A stretch of DNA of 64,000 bases from Acidobacteriota bacterium (GTDB taxonomy: Bacteria; Acidobacteriota; Vicinamibacteria; Fen-336). Every line of letters starts with the position of its first letter. The first letter of the stretch is position 1. Made by a program: the position numbers and the translations under genes. Below, piece by piece: positions 1 through 9,579 of the stretch. A model generated the notes under the pieces. It did no database searches. It was not told the DNA's origin and was given only the letters and a program-made list of their open reading frames with translations. Location of the stretch: assembly GCA_011526565.1 (NCBI GenBank), contig WYBL01000140.1, positions 55,656 to 119,655 of the forward strand, written 5' to 3'.

Positions 1-122
1 CGGTGCCGGAGCTTCTCATCACCTTCGGCATCGTCGCGCTGGAGATCGCCCTCTACCTGTGGGCGGTGCGCACGTTCCCGATCCTGGCCGGCGGCGAAGC
101 CGGCGCCGTCGCGAGGGGGTAG
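1..122 (+). CDS. HybB/NrfD-like hydrogenase membrane subunit (C-terminal fragment)
   Basis: Only the last 39 codons lie in the window; the frame is open at the left edge and ends with TAG at 120-122. The peptide holds one hydrophobic helix (LLITFGIVALEIALYLW) followed by RTFPIL and a short polar tail. That is how the last helix of NrfD/HybB-type polytopic subunits of periplasmic hydrogenases and related quinone reductases looks. The large-subunit gene starts three bases after the stop, so it is the upstream neighbour in the same operon. The role as membrane anchor and quinone-reducing partner is inferred from position and this helix; the family call cannot be proven from so short a piece. Confidence 0.55.
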   Translation, partial: VPELLITFGIVALEIALYLWAVRTFPILAGGEAGAVARG

Positions 123-125
123 CAC

Positions 126-1819
<1,694 letters not shown>

Positions 1820-1823
<4 letters not shown>

Positions 1824-2368
1824 ACGCGACCGTGGCCCCGACCGTCGCCGTGCTCGGCCTCGGCAACGTGCTGATGAGCGACGACGGCCTGGGGCCCACC
1901 GTGATCCGCGAGCTGGAGGCGGCCTGGACGCCGCACCCCGAGGTCGAGCTGCTCGACCTCGGGACCCCGGGCCTCGACCTGCTGCCGTTCGTGTGCGACC
2001 GGCGGGCGCTGGTGCTGGTCGACACCGTGCGCTCCGACGGGCCGCCGGGCACGCTGCGCCTGTACCGCAAGGAGGCGATCCTGGCTCACCCGCCGCGGAC
2101 GCGGCTGTCGCCGCACGATCCGGGCGTCAAGGAGGCGCTGCTGCTCGCCGATCTCGAGGGCCGCGGGGCGACGTCCGTGCTGCTGGTCGGCGTCGTGCCC
2201 GGCTGCTCGCGGCAGGGCGTGACGCTGACGCGCGAGGTGACCGCGGCCGTGCCGCAGGCGCTGCGCGCGGTGCTCGACGAGCTGGACCGGCTCGAGGTGC
2301 CGTCGCGGCCACTGGCGCGACCGCGGCCGGTGGACCTGTGGTGGCGGGAGCCGGGCGCGACGCGCTGA
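1820..2368 (+). CDS. hybD: Hydrogenase maturation endopeptidase (HybD/HyaD family, M52)
   Basis: This enzyme cleaves the C-terminal tail of the large subunit after nickel insertion. The start is GTG 1820, overlapping the large-subunit stop as GTGA, which implies translational coupling. The 182-residue protein begins with the family signature VLGLGNVLMSDDG (residues 11-23). The nickel-sensing acidic position is Asp, as in HycI, rather than the Glu of HybD. It also has the second acidic ligand in VDTV and the histidine in LSPHDPG. All three predicted metal ligands are therefore present, so it should be active on the tail of its neighbour. Confidence 0.92.
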
Positions 2369-2724
2369 AGCGCGTCGAGCGCGCGTACGTCGTGCTGGTC
2401 GCGGCCCACAGCGTCGGGGTCGGGCTCGCGCTGCTGTTCGTGACCGAGTGGGGCGCGCAGCTCGGCGGCTTCGGCGAGGTGCGGCCACTGTTCTTCGCCC
2501 GCCAGGCCGGCGCGTTCCACCTCGTCGTGGCCGCCGGCTACCTGATCGAGTACTTCCGCTACGGAGGCGTCGTCTTCCTGCTCACGACCAAGTCGATCGC
2601 CGTCGCGTTCCTGGCGACCGTGTGGCTGCTGGGCGGCGCTCCGTGGGTGATCCCGGTGTCGGCCCTGGGCGACGGGCTGATGGCGCTCCTGGCCTGGCGC
2701 GTGCACGTGCTCGCCCGCGGGTGA
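2341..2724 (+). CDS. Small four-helix membrane protein of the hydrogenase operon
   Basis: I do not recognise a named family. The product (about 118-128 residues) has roughly four hydrophobic segments: VVLVAAHSVGVGLALLF, LVVAAGYLIEYF, VVFLLTTKSIAVAFLATVWLL and VIPVSALGDGLMALLA. The middle carries FFARQAGAFHLVV, a charged stretch between helices. The start is uncertain: GTG 2338 or 2341 both lie inside the protease gene, and there is no ATG before the first helix. The stop overlaps the GTG of the Rieske gene. The gene is locked between the protease and the Rieske protein, so it may be an anchor or quinone-site partner for that electron carrier, which is inference only. Confidence 0.7.
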   Translation: MAGAGRDALKRVERAYVVLVAAHSVGVGLALLFVTEWGAQLGGFGEVRPLFFARQAGAFHLVVAAGYLIEYFRYGGVVFLLTTKSIAVAFLATVWLLGGAPWVIPVSALGDGLMALLAWRVHVLARG

Positions 2725-3149
2725 AGCCGATGCGCGATCGGGACCATCCGACTGGGCCGGGCCGCCGCTCGGCCCTGCTGCGATTCGGCGGCGCGCTCGG
2801 GGCCGTCGCGCTCGGGGCCTGCGGTCGCGGACCGGAATCGACGGCTCCCGGCGCGGAGTTCGCGCTCGACGAGCTGCCCCCTGGCGGCCGCCGACTGCTG
2901 GTGGTCGACGGCGATCCCGTCGAGGTGACGCACACGGAGAGCGGGCTCGTCGCGCGCTCTCTCGTCTGCACCCACTTCGGCTGCCCGCTCCGCTGGGACG
3001 CGGCGAAGAACCAGTACGTGTGTCCGTGCCACGAGGGAGCCTTCGGCGCCGACGGCCGGCCCGTGGCCGGGCCGCCGGTGCGGCCGCTGCGCGTGCTGCC
3101 CGTGCGCGTCGAGGCCGGGCGCGTCCGGGTCGAGCCCGCGCCGTCGTGA
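2721..3149 (+). CDS. Rieske [2Fe-2S] protein, predicted Tat-exported lipoprotein
   Basis: The start is GTG 2721, overlapping the preceding stop as GTGA; ATG 2730 is an alternative. The N-terminus has a twin-arginine (residues 15-16), a hydrophobic run and a lipobox LGAC at 31-34, which suggests Tat export of a folded cluster protein and lipid anchoring. The cluster ligands are Cys83/His85 (CTH) and Cys101/His104 (CPCH). Cys88 and Cys103 can form the disulfide seen in cytochrome bc1 Rieske proteins. After CPCH the sequence is EGAF, so the Ser and Tyr that raise the redox potential in bc1-type proteins are both absent and a lower potential is expected. Its place between hydrogenase genes suggests it accepts electrons from the hydrogenase, which is inference. 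Confidence 0.88.
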   Translation: MKPMRDRDHPTGPGRRSALLRFGGALGAVALGACGRGPESTAPGAEFALDELPPGGRRLLVVDGDPVEVTHTESGLVARSLVCTHFGCPLRWDAAKNQYVCPCHEGAFGADGRPVAGPPVRPLRVLPVRVEAGRVRVEPAPS

Positions 3150-4702
3150 GCGTACTGCCGCTGCCCCGGCTGGTCGTCACCGGCGCCTCGGGCTTCGTCG
3201 GCCGCCACCTGCTCGACGCGCTCAAGCACGACTACCTCGTCTTCGGCCTGGCGCGGCGCTCGCAGTCCGAGTCGGGCGCCCCGGTCCACCCGAACATCAC
3301 CTGGTGGCAGGTCGACATCGGCGACCGGCTGCCGCTCGAGCAGGCCTTCGCCCGCATCCGCGACGGCGGCGGCGCGGACGTCCTGATCCACCTCGCGGCC
3401 CACTACGACTTCACCGGCGAGAACCACACCGAGTACGAGCGCACCAACGTCACCGGCCTGCGCAACGTGCTCGACCTCTCGCGCGGCCTCGGCCTCAGGC
3501 GCTTCGTGTTCTCGAGCTCGCTCGCCGCCTGCGAGCTGCCGCCGCCGGGCGCGGTGCTCGACGAGACGAGCCCGCCCGACGGCCACCACGTCTACGCCCG
3601 CTCCAAGCGCATCGGCGAGGAGATGGTGCGCGAGTACGAGAAGTACTTCCCGTCGACGATCGTGCGCTTCGCCGCGCTGTTCTCCGACTGGTGCGAGTAC
3701 GCGCCGCTCTACATGTTCCTCGAGACCTGGCTGTCGTGGGCGTGGAACCGCAACGTGATCGCCGGCCGCGGCACGGCCGCCATCCCGTACCTGCACGTCG
3801 AGGACCTGGTGATGTTCTTCGAGCGGTTGCTCGACTGCGAGCGCGAGCTCGCTCCCGGCGAGATCCTGCTCGCGAGCCCGGACGGCTCCGTCTCCCACCT
3901 CGAGCTGCACGAGGAGGCGACGCTGCTCCACTTCGGGCGCCGCAAGAAGCCGATCCTGCTGCCGAAGGCGCTGTGCGTGCCGGGCCTGCACGGGCGCGAC
4001 CTGCTCGGCCGCCTGCTCGGGCAGCGGCCGTTCGAGCGCCCGTGGATGGCCGACTACATCGACAAGGCGATGAACGTCGACGCCCGCCGCACCCGTGCCC
4101 GGCTCGACTGGGCGCCGCGGCCGCGGCTCGAGATCCTGCGCCGCCTGCCGTTCCTCGTCGAGCACCGCAAGACCGAGCCGCTCGAGTGGGACCGCGTCAA
4201 CCACGCGGCGATGAAGGAGGCGCGGCTGCGCGCCAACCTGCTGATCCACTCGCTGCTCAAGCGCCACAAGCTGGAGATCGAGCACGAGTTCACGGCGTAC
4301 CTGACGAGCGACGAGGGGCGCCGGCGGTTCCCGAGCTACCAGGGGCTCACCGTCGAGGAGCACCAGTGGAACCACCAGTTGATCCTCGGCCACCTGATGA
4401 ACGCGGTGCGCACCCGCGAACGCGGCCTGCTGATGCACTACTGCGCCGACCTCGCGCGCCGCCGCTTCGCGCAGGGCTACGACCCGGCCGAGGTCTGCGG
4501 CGCGCTGGAGCAGCTCAACCGCATCTGCTTCAAGGTGCTGCGCCGCGACCGCGAGACCGACGGCCTGCAGCACGAGATGCGCGACCACATCACGATGACG
4601 CTGCGCTTCGGCTGCGACCAGGCCCAGCACACCTTCGAGCACCTGGCGGTGGCCGCGCGCCGGCAGGGCGGGCGCCCGCCGACGCCGCCCGTCGCGCAAT
4701 AG
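3146..4702 (+). CDS. Extended SDR (NAD-dependent epimerase-like) fused to a C-terminal helical domain
   Basis: GTG 3146 overlaps the Rieske stop as GTGA. Residues 1-350 form an extended short-chain dehydrogenase: nucleotide loop GASGFVGRH, AAHYDFTG, FSSSLA and the catalytic YARSK. Residues from about 355 to the end (518) are a separate all-helical domain (LLIHSLLKRHKLEIEHEF... LARRRFAQGYDPAEVCGAL), which resembles the N-terminal sensory domain of RsbRD-type regulators. That resemblance is a judgement by eye. A paralogue at 48812-49897 aligns through the whole SDR part and ends where the extra domain begins, so the fusion boundary is clear. The substrate is unknown. Close packing with the hydrogenase genes points to a linked role. 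Confidence 0.85.
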   Translation: MSVLPLPRLVVTGASGFVGRHLLDALKHDYLVFGLARRSQSESGAPVHPNITWWQVDIGDRLPLEQAFARIRDGGGADVLIHLAAHYDFTGENHTEYERTNVTGLRNVLDLSRGLGLRRFVFSSSLAACELPPPGAVLDETSPPDGHHVYARSKRIGEEMVREYEKYFPSTIVRFAALFSDWCEYAPLYMFLETWLSWAWNRNVIAGRGTAAIPYLHVEDLVMFFERLLDCERELAPGEILLASPDGSVSHLELHEEATLLHFGRRKKPILLPKALCVPGLHGRDLLGRLLGQRPFERPWMADYIDKAMNVDARRTRARLDWAPRPRLEILRRLPFLVEHRKTEPLEWDRVNHAAMKEARLRANLLIHSLLKRHKLEIEHEFTAYLTSDEGRRRFPSYQGLTVEEHQWNHQLILGHLMNAVRTRERGLLMHYCADLARRRFAQGYDPAEVCGALEQLNRICFKVLRRDRETDGLQHEMRDHITMTLRFGCDQAQHTFEHLAVAARRQGGRPPTPPVAQ

Positions 4703-4783
4703 CTGCGCCCGGCCGTGCGGCGGGAGCAGCGCTTGCGGTCGGGACCGGCGGCGACGACTGCGGGCCTCTGGCATGCGACTTGG

Positions 4784-4795
4784 TAGAACAGGGAC
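4784..4795 (+). promoter_or_regulatory. Candidate -10 element directly before hypF
   Basis: The hexamer TAGAAC (4784-4789) lies six bases before the hypF ATG, so transcription would begin at or next to the start codon. It sits in the 93-base gap after the SDR gene, the only real gap in the hydrogenase cluster. A TGGCAT-N5-TTGG string at 4769-4783 recalls a sigma-54 site but lacks the -12 GC. I see no convincing -35. Confidence 0.35.
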
Positions 4796-7081
4796 ATGGA
4801 ACCCTCCGGCCAGCGTCTGACGCTGCGCGGCATCGTGCAGGGGGTGGGCTTCCGCCCCTTCGTGCTGCGGCTCGCCCGCGAGTGCGGCGTCTCCGGCCGG
4901 GTCTGGAACCACGCGGCCGGCGTCACGATCGAGGGCTTCGCGAACGCCGAGGTTCTGGCCACGTTCACCCGCCGACTGCGGACGGAGGCGCCTCCCGGGG
5001 CGCGCATCGACGACCTGAGCTCCGAGGCGATGGCCGGCACGGCGCCTGCCGCGTTCACGATCGAACCCTCGGGGGCGGCGGCCGAGCGCGTCGTCTCGAT
5101 CCCGCCCGACCTCGCCGTGTGCGACGACTGCCTGGCGGAGATCGCCGACCCCGCCGCGCGACGTTACCGCTACCCGTTCACCAACTGCACCGCGTGCGGC
5201 CCGCGCTTCACGATCGCGCGCGACGTGCCGTGGGATCGCCCCGCGACCACGATGGCGGGCTTCGCCATGTGCGACGCGTGCCGCGCGGAGTTCGAGGGCC
5301 CCGGCGATCGCCGCTTCCACGCCCAGCCGATCGCCTGCCCGGCCTGTGGCCCGCGCCTGCGCCTCGTCGACGCCGGCGGCCACCCGCTCGGCGAAGGCGA
5401 CGCGGCGCTGCGCGCCGCGGCGCGCGCGCTGCGGGCGGGCGGCATCGTCGCGGTCAAGGGCCTGGGCGGTTTCCACCTCGCCTGCGACGCGACCTTCGCG
5501 CCCGCGGTTTCGCGGCTGCGCGAGCGCAAGCGGCGCGAGCAGAAGCCGCTGGCGGTCATGGTCCGCGACCTGGCCGCGGCCGCCCGCCACGCCGACCTGC
5601 GCGAAGAGGAGCGCGCGCTGCTGCGCTCGCCGGCGCGGCCGGTGGTGCTCGTCGAGCGCCGCCACGACTCCCGGCTGGCCCCGGGCGTCGCCCCCGACAA
5701 CCCGCTGGTCGGCCTGCTGCTCGCCTACACCCCGCTGCACCACCTCTTGCTGGAGGCGGCGCAGCGGCCGCTGGTGATGACCTCGGCCAACCTCTCGGAG
5801 GAGCCGCTGTGCTGGCGCGACGACGAGGCCCGCGAGCGGCTGCGCGGTCTCGCCGACCTGTTCCTCGTCCACGATCGCGAGATCGTCGCGCCCTGCGACG
5901 ACTCGGTCGCCCGCTGCATCGCCGGCGCGCCGACGCTGCTGCGGCGGGCGCGCGGGCACGTGCCGGGGGCGCTGCCGGTGGCGCGTCCGTTCGCACGACC
6001 GGTGCTGGCCTGCGGCGCGCTGCTCAAGAACACGTTCTGCGTCGGCGCCGGCGCTGCGGCCCACCTCGGTCCCCACGTCGGCGACCTCGAGAACGTGGCG
6101 ACCCTCGACGCCTGGGAGGCGGCGATCGAGCGTGCGCTGCGCTTCCTCCGCGTCACGCCCGAGGTGGTGGCTCACGACCTGCACCCCGAGTACGCCTCGA
6201 CGCGCTACGCGCTGGCGCGGCCCGAGCCGCTGAAGGTCGCCGTCCAGCACCATCACGCCCACGTCGCCGCGCTGATGGCGGAGCACCGGCTCGAGGACCG
6301 GTTGCTGGGTCTCGCCTGGGACGGCACCGGCCACGGCACCGACGGCACGGCGTGGGGCGGCGAGTTCCTGCTGGTCGGCGCCGACGGCTCGTGCGAGCGG
6401 ATCGCCACGTTCCGCCCGCTGGCGATGGCGGGCGGCGACCGCGCGGTGCGCGAGGTGTGGCGCCTCGCGCTGGCGCTGGTCGAAGACGCGTTCGACGGCG
6501 CTCCGCCCACCGCAGCGCTCGCCCTGTTCGACGCCGTGCCGCGCCACGACCTCCACGTCGTCCGCCAGATGCTGGCGTCGGACCTCAACACGCCGCGGGC
6601 CCGTGGCGTCGGCCGCTACTTCGACGCCTTCGGCGCGCTGGGCCTGGTGCGGGCGCGCTCGAGCTACGAGGGCGAGGTGGCGCTCCTGTGGAACGTCGCC
6701 GCCGACCCCGCCGAGCCCGGCCGCTACCCGTTCCACCTTCACACCCGGCACCTCCCGTGGGAAATCGACCTGCGGCTCACGGCCCGCGCGGCGGTGCGCG
6801 ACCTGATGGACGGGCGCGGCGCACCGACGGTCTCCGCGCGCTTCCACCGCACCCTGGTGGCCGCTGCCGAGGAGGTCGTGCGGCTCGCGGCCCGCCACCA
6901 CGGCCGGACGCCGGTGGGGCTCACCGGGGGCTGCTTCCAGAACCCGCTGCTGGCCGAGGGCCTGCTCGCGGCCCTGGGCGGGTTCGACGTGCGGTTGCAC
7001 CGCGAGGTGCCGCCGGGGGACGGGGGCCTGGCGCTCGGGCAGGCTGTCGTGGCCGACGCCGTGGCACGGAAATCGCTCTAG
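4796..7081 (+). CDS. hypF: Carbamoyltransferase HypF
   Basis: HypF turns carbamoyl phosphate and ATP into carbamoyl-AMP and passes the carbamoyl group to the C-terminal cysteine of HypE, the first step in making the cyanide ligands. The 761-residue protein has the full family layout. It has an N-terminal acylphosphatase domain (GIVQGVGFRPF, residues 12-22) and two zinc fingers with CxxC-x18-CxxC spacing (Cys109/112/131/134 and 159/162/181/184). A YrdC-like domain covers roughly 200-385 (KGLGGFHLACDA), and a Kae1-like C-terminal domain carries HHHAH. Nothing is missing. It opens the hyp gene run and may have its own promoter. Confidence 0.97.
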   Translation: MEPSGQRLTLRGIVQGVGFRPFVLRLARECGVSGRVWNHAAGVTIEGFANAEVLATFTRRLRTEAPPGARIDDLSSEAMAGTAPAAFTIEPSGAAAERVVSIPPDLAVCDDCLAEIADPAARRYRYPFTNCTACGPRFTIARDVPWDRPATTMAGFAMCDACRAEFEGPGDRRFHAQPIACPACGPRLRLVDAGGHPLGEGDAALRAAARALRAGGIVAVKGLGGFHLACDATFAPAVSRLRERKRREQKPLAVMVRDLAAAARHADLREEERALLRSPARPVVLVERRHDSRLAPGVAPDNPLVGLLLAYTPLHHLLLEAAQRPLVMTSANLSEEPLCWRDDEARERLRGLADLFLVHDREIVAPCDDSVARCIAGAPTLLRRARGHVPGALPVARPFARPVLACGALLKNTFCVGAGAAAHLGPHVGDLENVATLDAWEAAIERALRFLRVTPEVVAHDLHPEYASTRYALARPEPLKVAVQHHHAHVAALMAEHRLEDRLLGLAWDGTGHGTDGTAWGGEFLLVGADGSCERIATFRPLAMAGGDRAVREVWRLALALVEDAFDGAPPTAALALFDAVPRHDLHVVRQMLASDLNTPRARGVGRYFDAFGALGLVRARSSYEGEVALLWNVAADPAEPGRYPFHLHTRHLPWEIDLRLTARAAVRDLMDGRGAPTVSARFHRTLVAAAEEVVRLAARHHGRTPVGLTGGCFQNPLLAEGLLAALGGFDVRLHREVPPGDGGLALGQAVVADAVARKSL

Positions 7082-7101
7082 AAGACGACGGAGGTTCGCC
7101 G

Positions 7102-7389
7102 ATGTGCCTGGGAGTGCCGGGACGCGTGGTGTCGGTCGAGGGGCTGGTCGCCACCGTGGACTTCTGGGGCGTGCGCCGCGCGGTGCGCCTCGAGCTGGTG
7201 GACGAGCCGGTGCAGGCCGGCGACTACGTGCTGAACCACGTGGGCTTCGCGATCCGCCGCATCCCGGAGGAGGACATCCAGGGCACGCTCGACCTCTACG
7301 AGTCGCTGCTGCGCGGCGACGGCGACCTGATGGCAGCGGACGTGCGCGCCGAGCTGGAAGCGAACCCGGAGCAGTCCCCCGATGCCTGA
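7102..7389 (+). CDS. hypC: Hydrogenase assembly chaperone HypC
   Basis: HypC works with HypD as the scaffold on which the Fe(CN)2CO unit is built and then delivers it to the large-subunit precursor. The 95-residue protein starts MCLGVPGRV, giving the essential Cys2 once Met is removed, and has the usual small barrel sequence including GDYVLNHVGFAI. ATG 7102 has a GGAGG eight bases upstream, 20 bases after hypF, and the last eight bases overlap hypD. Confidence 0.96.
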   Translation: MCLGVPGRVVSVEGLVATVDFWGVRRAVRLELVDEPVQAGDYVLNHVGFAIRRIPEEDIQGTLDLYESLLRGDGDLMAADVRAELEANPEQSPDA

Positions 7390-8539
7390 AGGGGCCGACT
7401 CCCGCCAGCTCAAGTTCCGCGACCCCGCGCGGGCGCGCGACCTGGGCCGCGCGCTGACGGCGGCTGCCGAGGCGATGGGGCGCACGGTCAGCCTGATGCA
7501 CGTGTGCGGCAGCCACGAGCAGGCGATCGCCCGCTACGGACTGCGCGCCTCGTTCCCGCGCTCGCTCGACGTGATCATGGGCCCCGGTTGCCCGGTCTGC
7601 ATCACCGACACCCCCGAGGTCGACGAGGGCGTCGCGCTGGCGCGCCAGGGAGTGACGATCGCGACCTACGGCGACATGGTCAAGGTGCCGGGCACCGTGC
7701 TCTCGCTGGGCGACGCCCAGGCCGAAGGCGCGAAGGTGGAGGTCGTCTACAGCGTGACCCAGGCCGTGGAGCTGGCGCGCGCGACCCGCGAGCCCGTGGT
7801 CTTCTTTGCGACCGGATTCGAGACCACGGCGGTGGCGACGGCGGCCGCGCTGCTCGGCGGCGTGCCCGACAACTTCTCCGTGCTCTCGGCGCACAAGTAC
7901 ATCCCGCCTGTGATGGAGATCGTGGCCGAGATGCCGGGCTCGAAGGTCGAGGGCTTCCTCGCCGCGGGCCACGCGGCCACGATCACGGGCTGGGGCGTGT
8001 TCGAGGCGTTCGTCGAGCGCCACAAGCTGCCGGTGGTCGTGGCGGGCTTCGAGCCGCTCGACATCCTGGCCGCGCTCGTCAAGCTGGTGGAGCTGGTGCG
8101 CGACCGCAAGCCCGAGGTCGTCAACATGTTCCCGCGCTGCGTCACCCGCGAGGGCAACCGCAACGCGCAGGAGCAGCTGTTCAAGGTGTTCCGCCCCGCG
8201 GGCGGGCGCTGGCGCGGCATCGCCCACGTGCCCAACGGCAACCTGCGGCTGCGCGACGAGTGGGCCCACGTCGACGCCCGCCGCCGCTTCGACATCGACC
8301 TGCGCCCGCTGTGGAAGTTCGCGCCGCCCGCGCTGGTCCAGGACTGCATCTGCGGCGACATCATGGCCGGCATCGCCAACCCGAAGCAGTGCAAGCTGTT
8401 CGGGAAGGAGTGCGTGCCGGACACGCCCGTCGGCGCCTGCATGGTGTCCTCGGAAGGCACCTGCAAGATCTGGCACCTCTACGGCGGCGTCCCCGACCTC
8501 TCGTCGTCGGACGCCCCGCAGGGCGAGGTGCGGCCATGA
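7382..8539 (+). CDS. hypD: Hydrogenase formation protein HypD
   Basis: HypD is the [4Fe-4S] scaffold protein that, with HypC, carries iron while CN and CO are attached. The 385-residue length is typical. Seen in the sequence are CGSHE (Cys42), the redox-active pair in GPGCPVC (about residues 66-72), GFETT and a cysteine-rich C-terminal third (CICGD, QCKLFGKEC, ACMVSSEGTCKIW) for the iron-sulfur cluster. The start ATG 7382 lies inside the end of hypC, and the stop overlaps hypE as ATGA, so the three genes are translationally coupled. Confidence 0.97.
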   Translation: MPEGADSRQLKFRDPARARDLGRALTAAAEAMGRTVSLMHVCGSHEQAIARYGLRASFPRSLDVIMGPGCPVCITDTPEVDEGVALARQGVTIATYGDMVKVPGTVLSLGDAQAEGAKVEVVYSVTQAVELARATREPVVFFATGFETTAVATAAALLGGVPDNFSVLSAHKYIPPVMEIVAEMPGSKVEGFLAAGHAATITGWGVFEAFVERHKLPVVVAGFEPLDILAALVKLVELVRDRKPEVVNMFPRCVTREGNRNAQEQLFKVFRPAGGRWRGIAHVPNGNLRLRDEWAHVDARRRFDIDLRPLWKFAPPALVQDCICGDIMAGIANPKQCKLFGKECVPDTPVGACMVSSEGTCKIWHLYGGVPDLSSSDAPQGEVRP

Positions 8540-9579
8540 ACCTCCGACTCGACCTGCTCGGCGAACGCGTGTCGATGAAGCACGGTGCGGGCGGCCGCGC
8601 GATGCGGCAGTTGATCGGCGAGGTGTTCACCGACGGCTTCCCCAAGGCTCCCGCCGGCGCGGTCGGTCTCGACGCGATGGACGACGGCGCCGCGCTGCCG
8701 CTCGGCGACGGCCGCTTCCTCGTCGTCACCACCGACTCCCACGTCGTGCTGCCTGCGTTCTTCCCGGGCGGCGACATCGGCCGCCTCGCCGTCTCCGGCA
8801 CCGTCAACGACCTGGCGATGATGGGCGCCACCGAGCCGCTCGGCCTCACCTGCGCGGTGGTCGTCGAGGAGGGCTACCCGCGCGCCGACCTCGACCGCAT
8901 CCACGCGTCGATGGTCGCGGCCTGCGTCGAGGCCGGCACCACGGTCGTCACCGGCGACACCAAGGTGATGGGCAAGGGCCAGCTCGACGGCGTCGCGCTC
9001 AACACCACGGGCGTCGCGATCGCGACCCGCGTCGTGCGCGACTGTGGACTGCGAGCGGGCGACCGGCTGATCGTCACCGGCACCATCGGCGACCACGGCT
9101 GCGCGGTGATGGCGGCGCGCCACAAGCTCGACCTCGCCGGAGACCTGCGCTCGGACGTGGCGCCGATCAACGGCCTGATCCGCGCCGCGCTGGCCGCGGG
9201 CGGTGACGGGCTGGTCACGCTCAAGGACCCGACCCGCGGCGGGCTGTCCTCCGCGCTGCACGAGATGGCGCACAAGAGCGGGGTCGGCGTGCTGCTCGAC
9301 GAGACCGCGGTGCCCGTCAACGCGGCGGTGCGCGCGGCCTCCGAGCTGCTCGGCATCGACCCGCTGGTGATCGCCAACGAGGGCAAGGCGCTGATCGGCG
9401 TGCGGCCCGCCGCCGCGGAGGCGGTGCTGGCCGCGCTCCGCGCGCACCCGCAGGGGCGCGACGCGGCGATCGTCGGCACCTGCACGGCGGAGCGCCGCGG
9501 CCAGGTCGTGCTCGACACCGGCTTCGGCCGCCGGCTGCTGGTCGAGATCGAAGGCGAGCCGCTGCCGAGGATCTGTTGA
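8536..9579 (+). CDS. hypE: Hydrogenase expression/formation protein HypE
   Basis: HypE receives the carbamoyl group from HypF on its C-terminal cysteine and dehydrates it with ATP to a thiocyanate, the cyanide donor. The 347-residue protein belongs to the PurM/SelD-like ATP-binding family: MKHGAGGRAM near the N-terminus, DAMDDGAALP and KDPTRGG for nucleotide binding. It ends in PRIC, so the acceptor cysteine is the very last residue, as required. The start ATG 8536 overlaps the hypD stop. Confidence 0.97.
   Translation: MNLRLDLLGERVSMKHGAGGRAMRQLIGEVFTDGFPKAPAGAVGLDAMDDGAALPLGDGRFLVVTTDSHVVLPAFFPGGDIGRLAVSGTVNDLAMMGATEPLGLTCAVVVEEGYPRADLDRIHASMVAACVEAGTTVVTGDTKVMGKGQLDGVALNTTGVAIATRVVRDCGLRAGDRLIVTGTIGDHGCAVMAARHKLDLAGDLRSDVAPINGLIRAALAAGGDGLVTLKDPTRGGLSSALHEMAHKSGVGVLLDETAVPVNAAVRAASELLGIDPLVIANEGKALIGVRPAAAEAVLAALRAHPQGRDAAIVGTCTAERRGQVVLDTGFGRRLLVEIEGEPLPRIC

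Noticed and set aside
4769..4785. Sigma-54 promoter before hypF
   Set aside because: The -24 element fits, but the invariant -12 GC is GG; a single near match in GC-rich DNA is not enough.
2582..8476. Nearly 2,000-codon open frame on the minus strand opposite the hydrogenase assembly genes
   Set aside because: It is antisense to clearly real hyp genes, is rich in Arg/Ala/His as expected for a shadow at this GC content, and has no recognisable domain.
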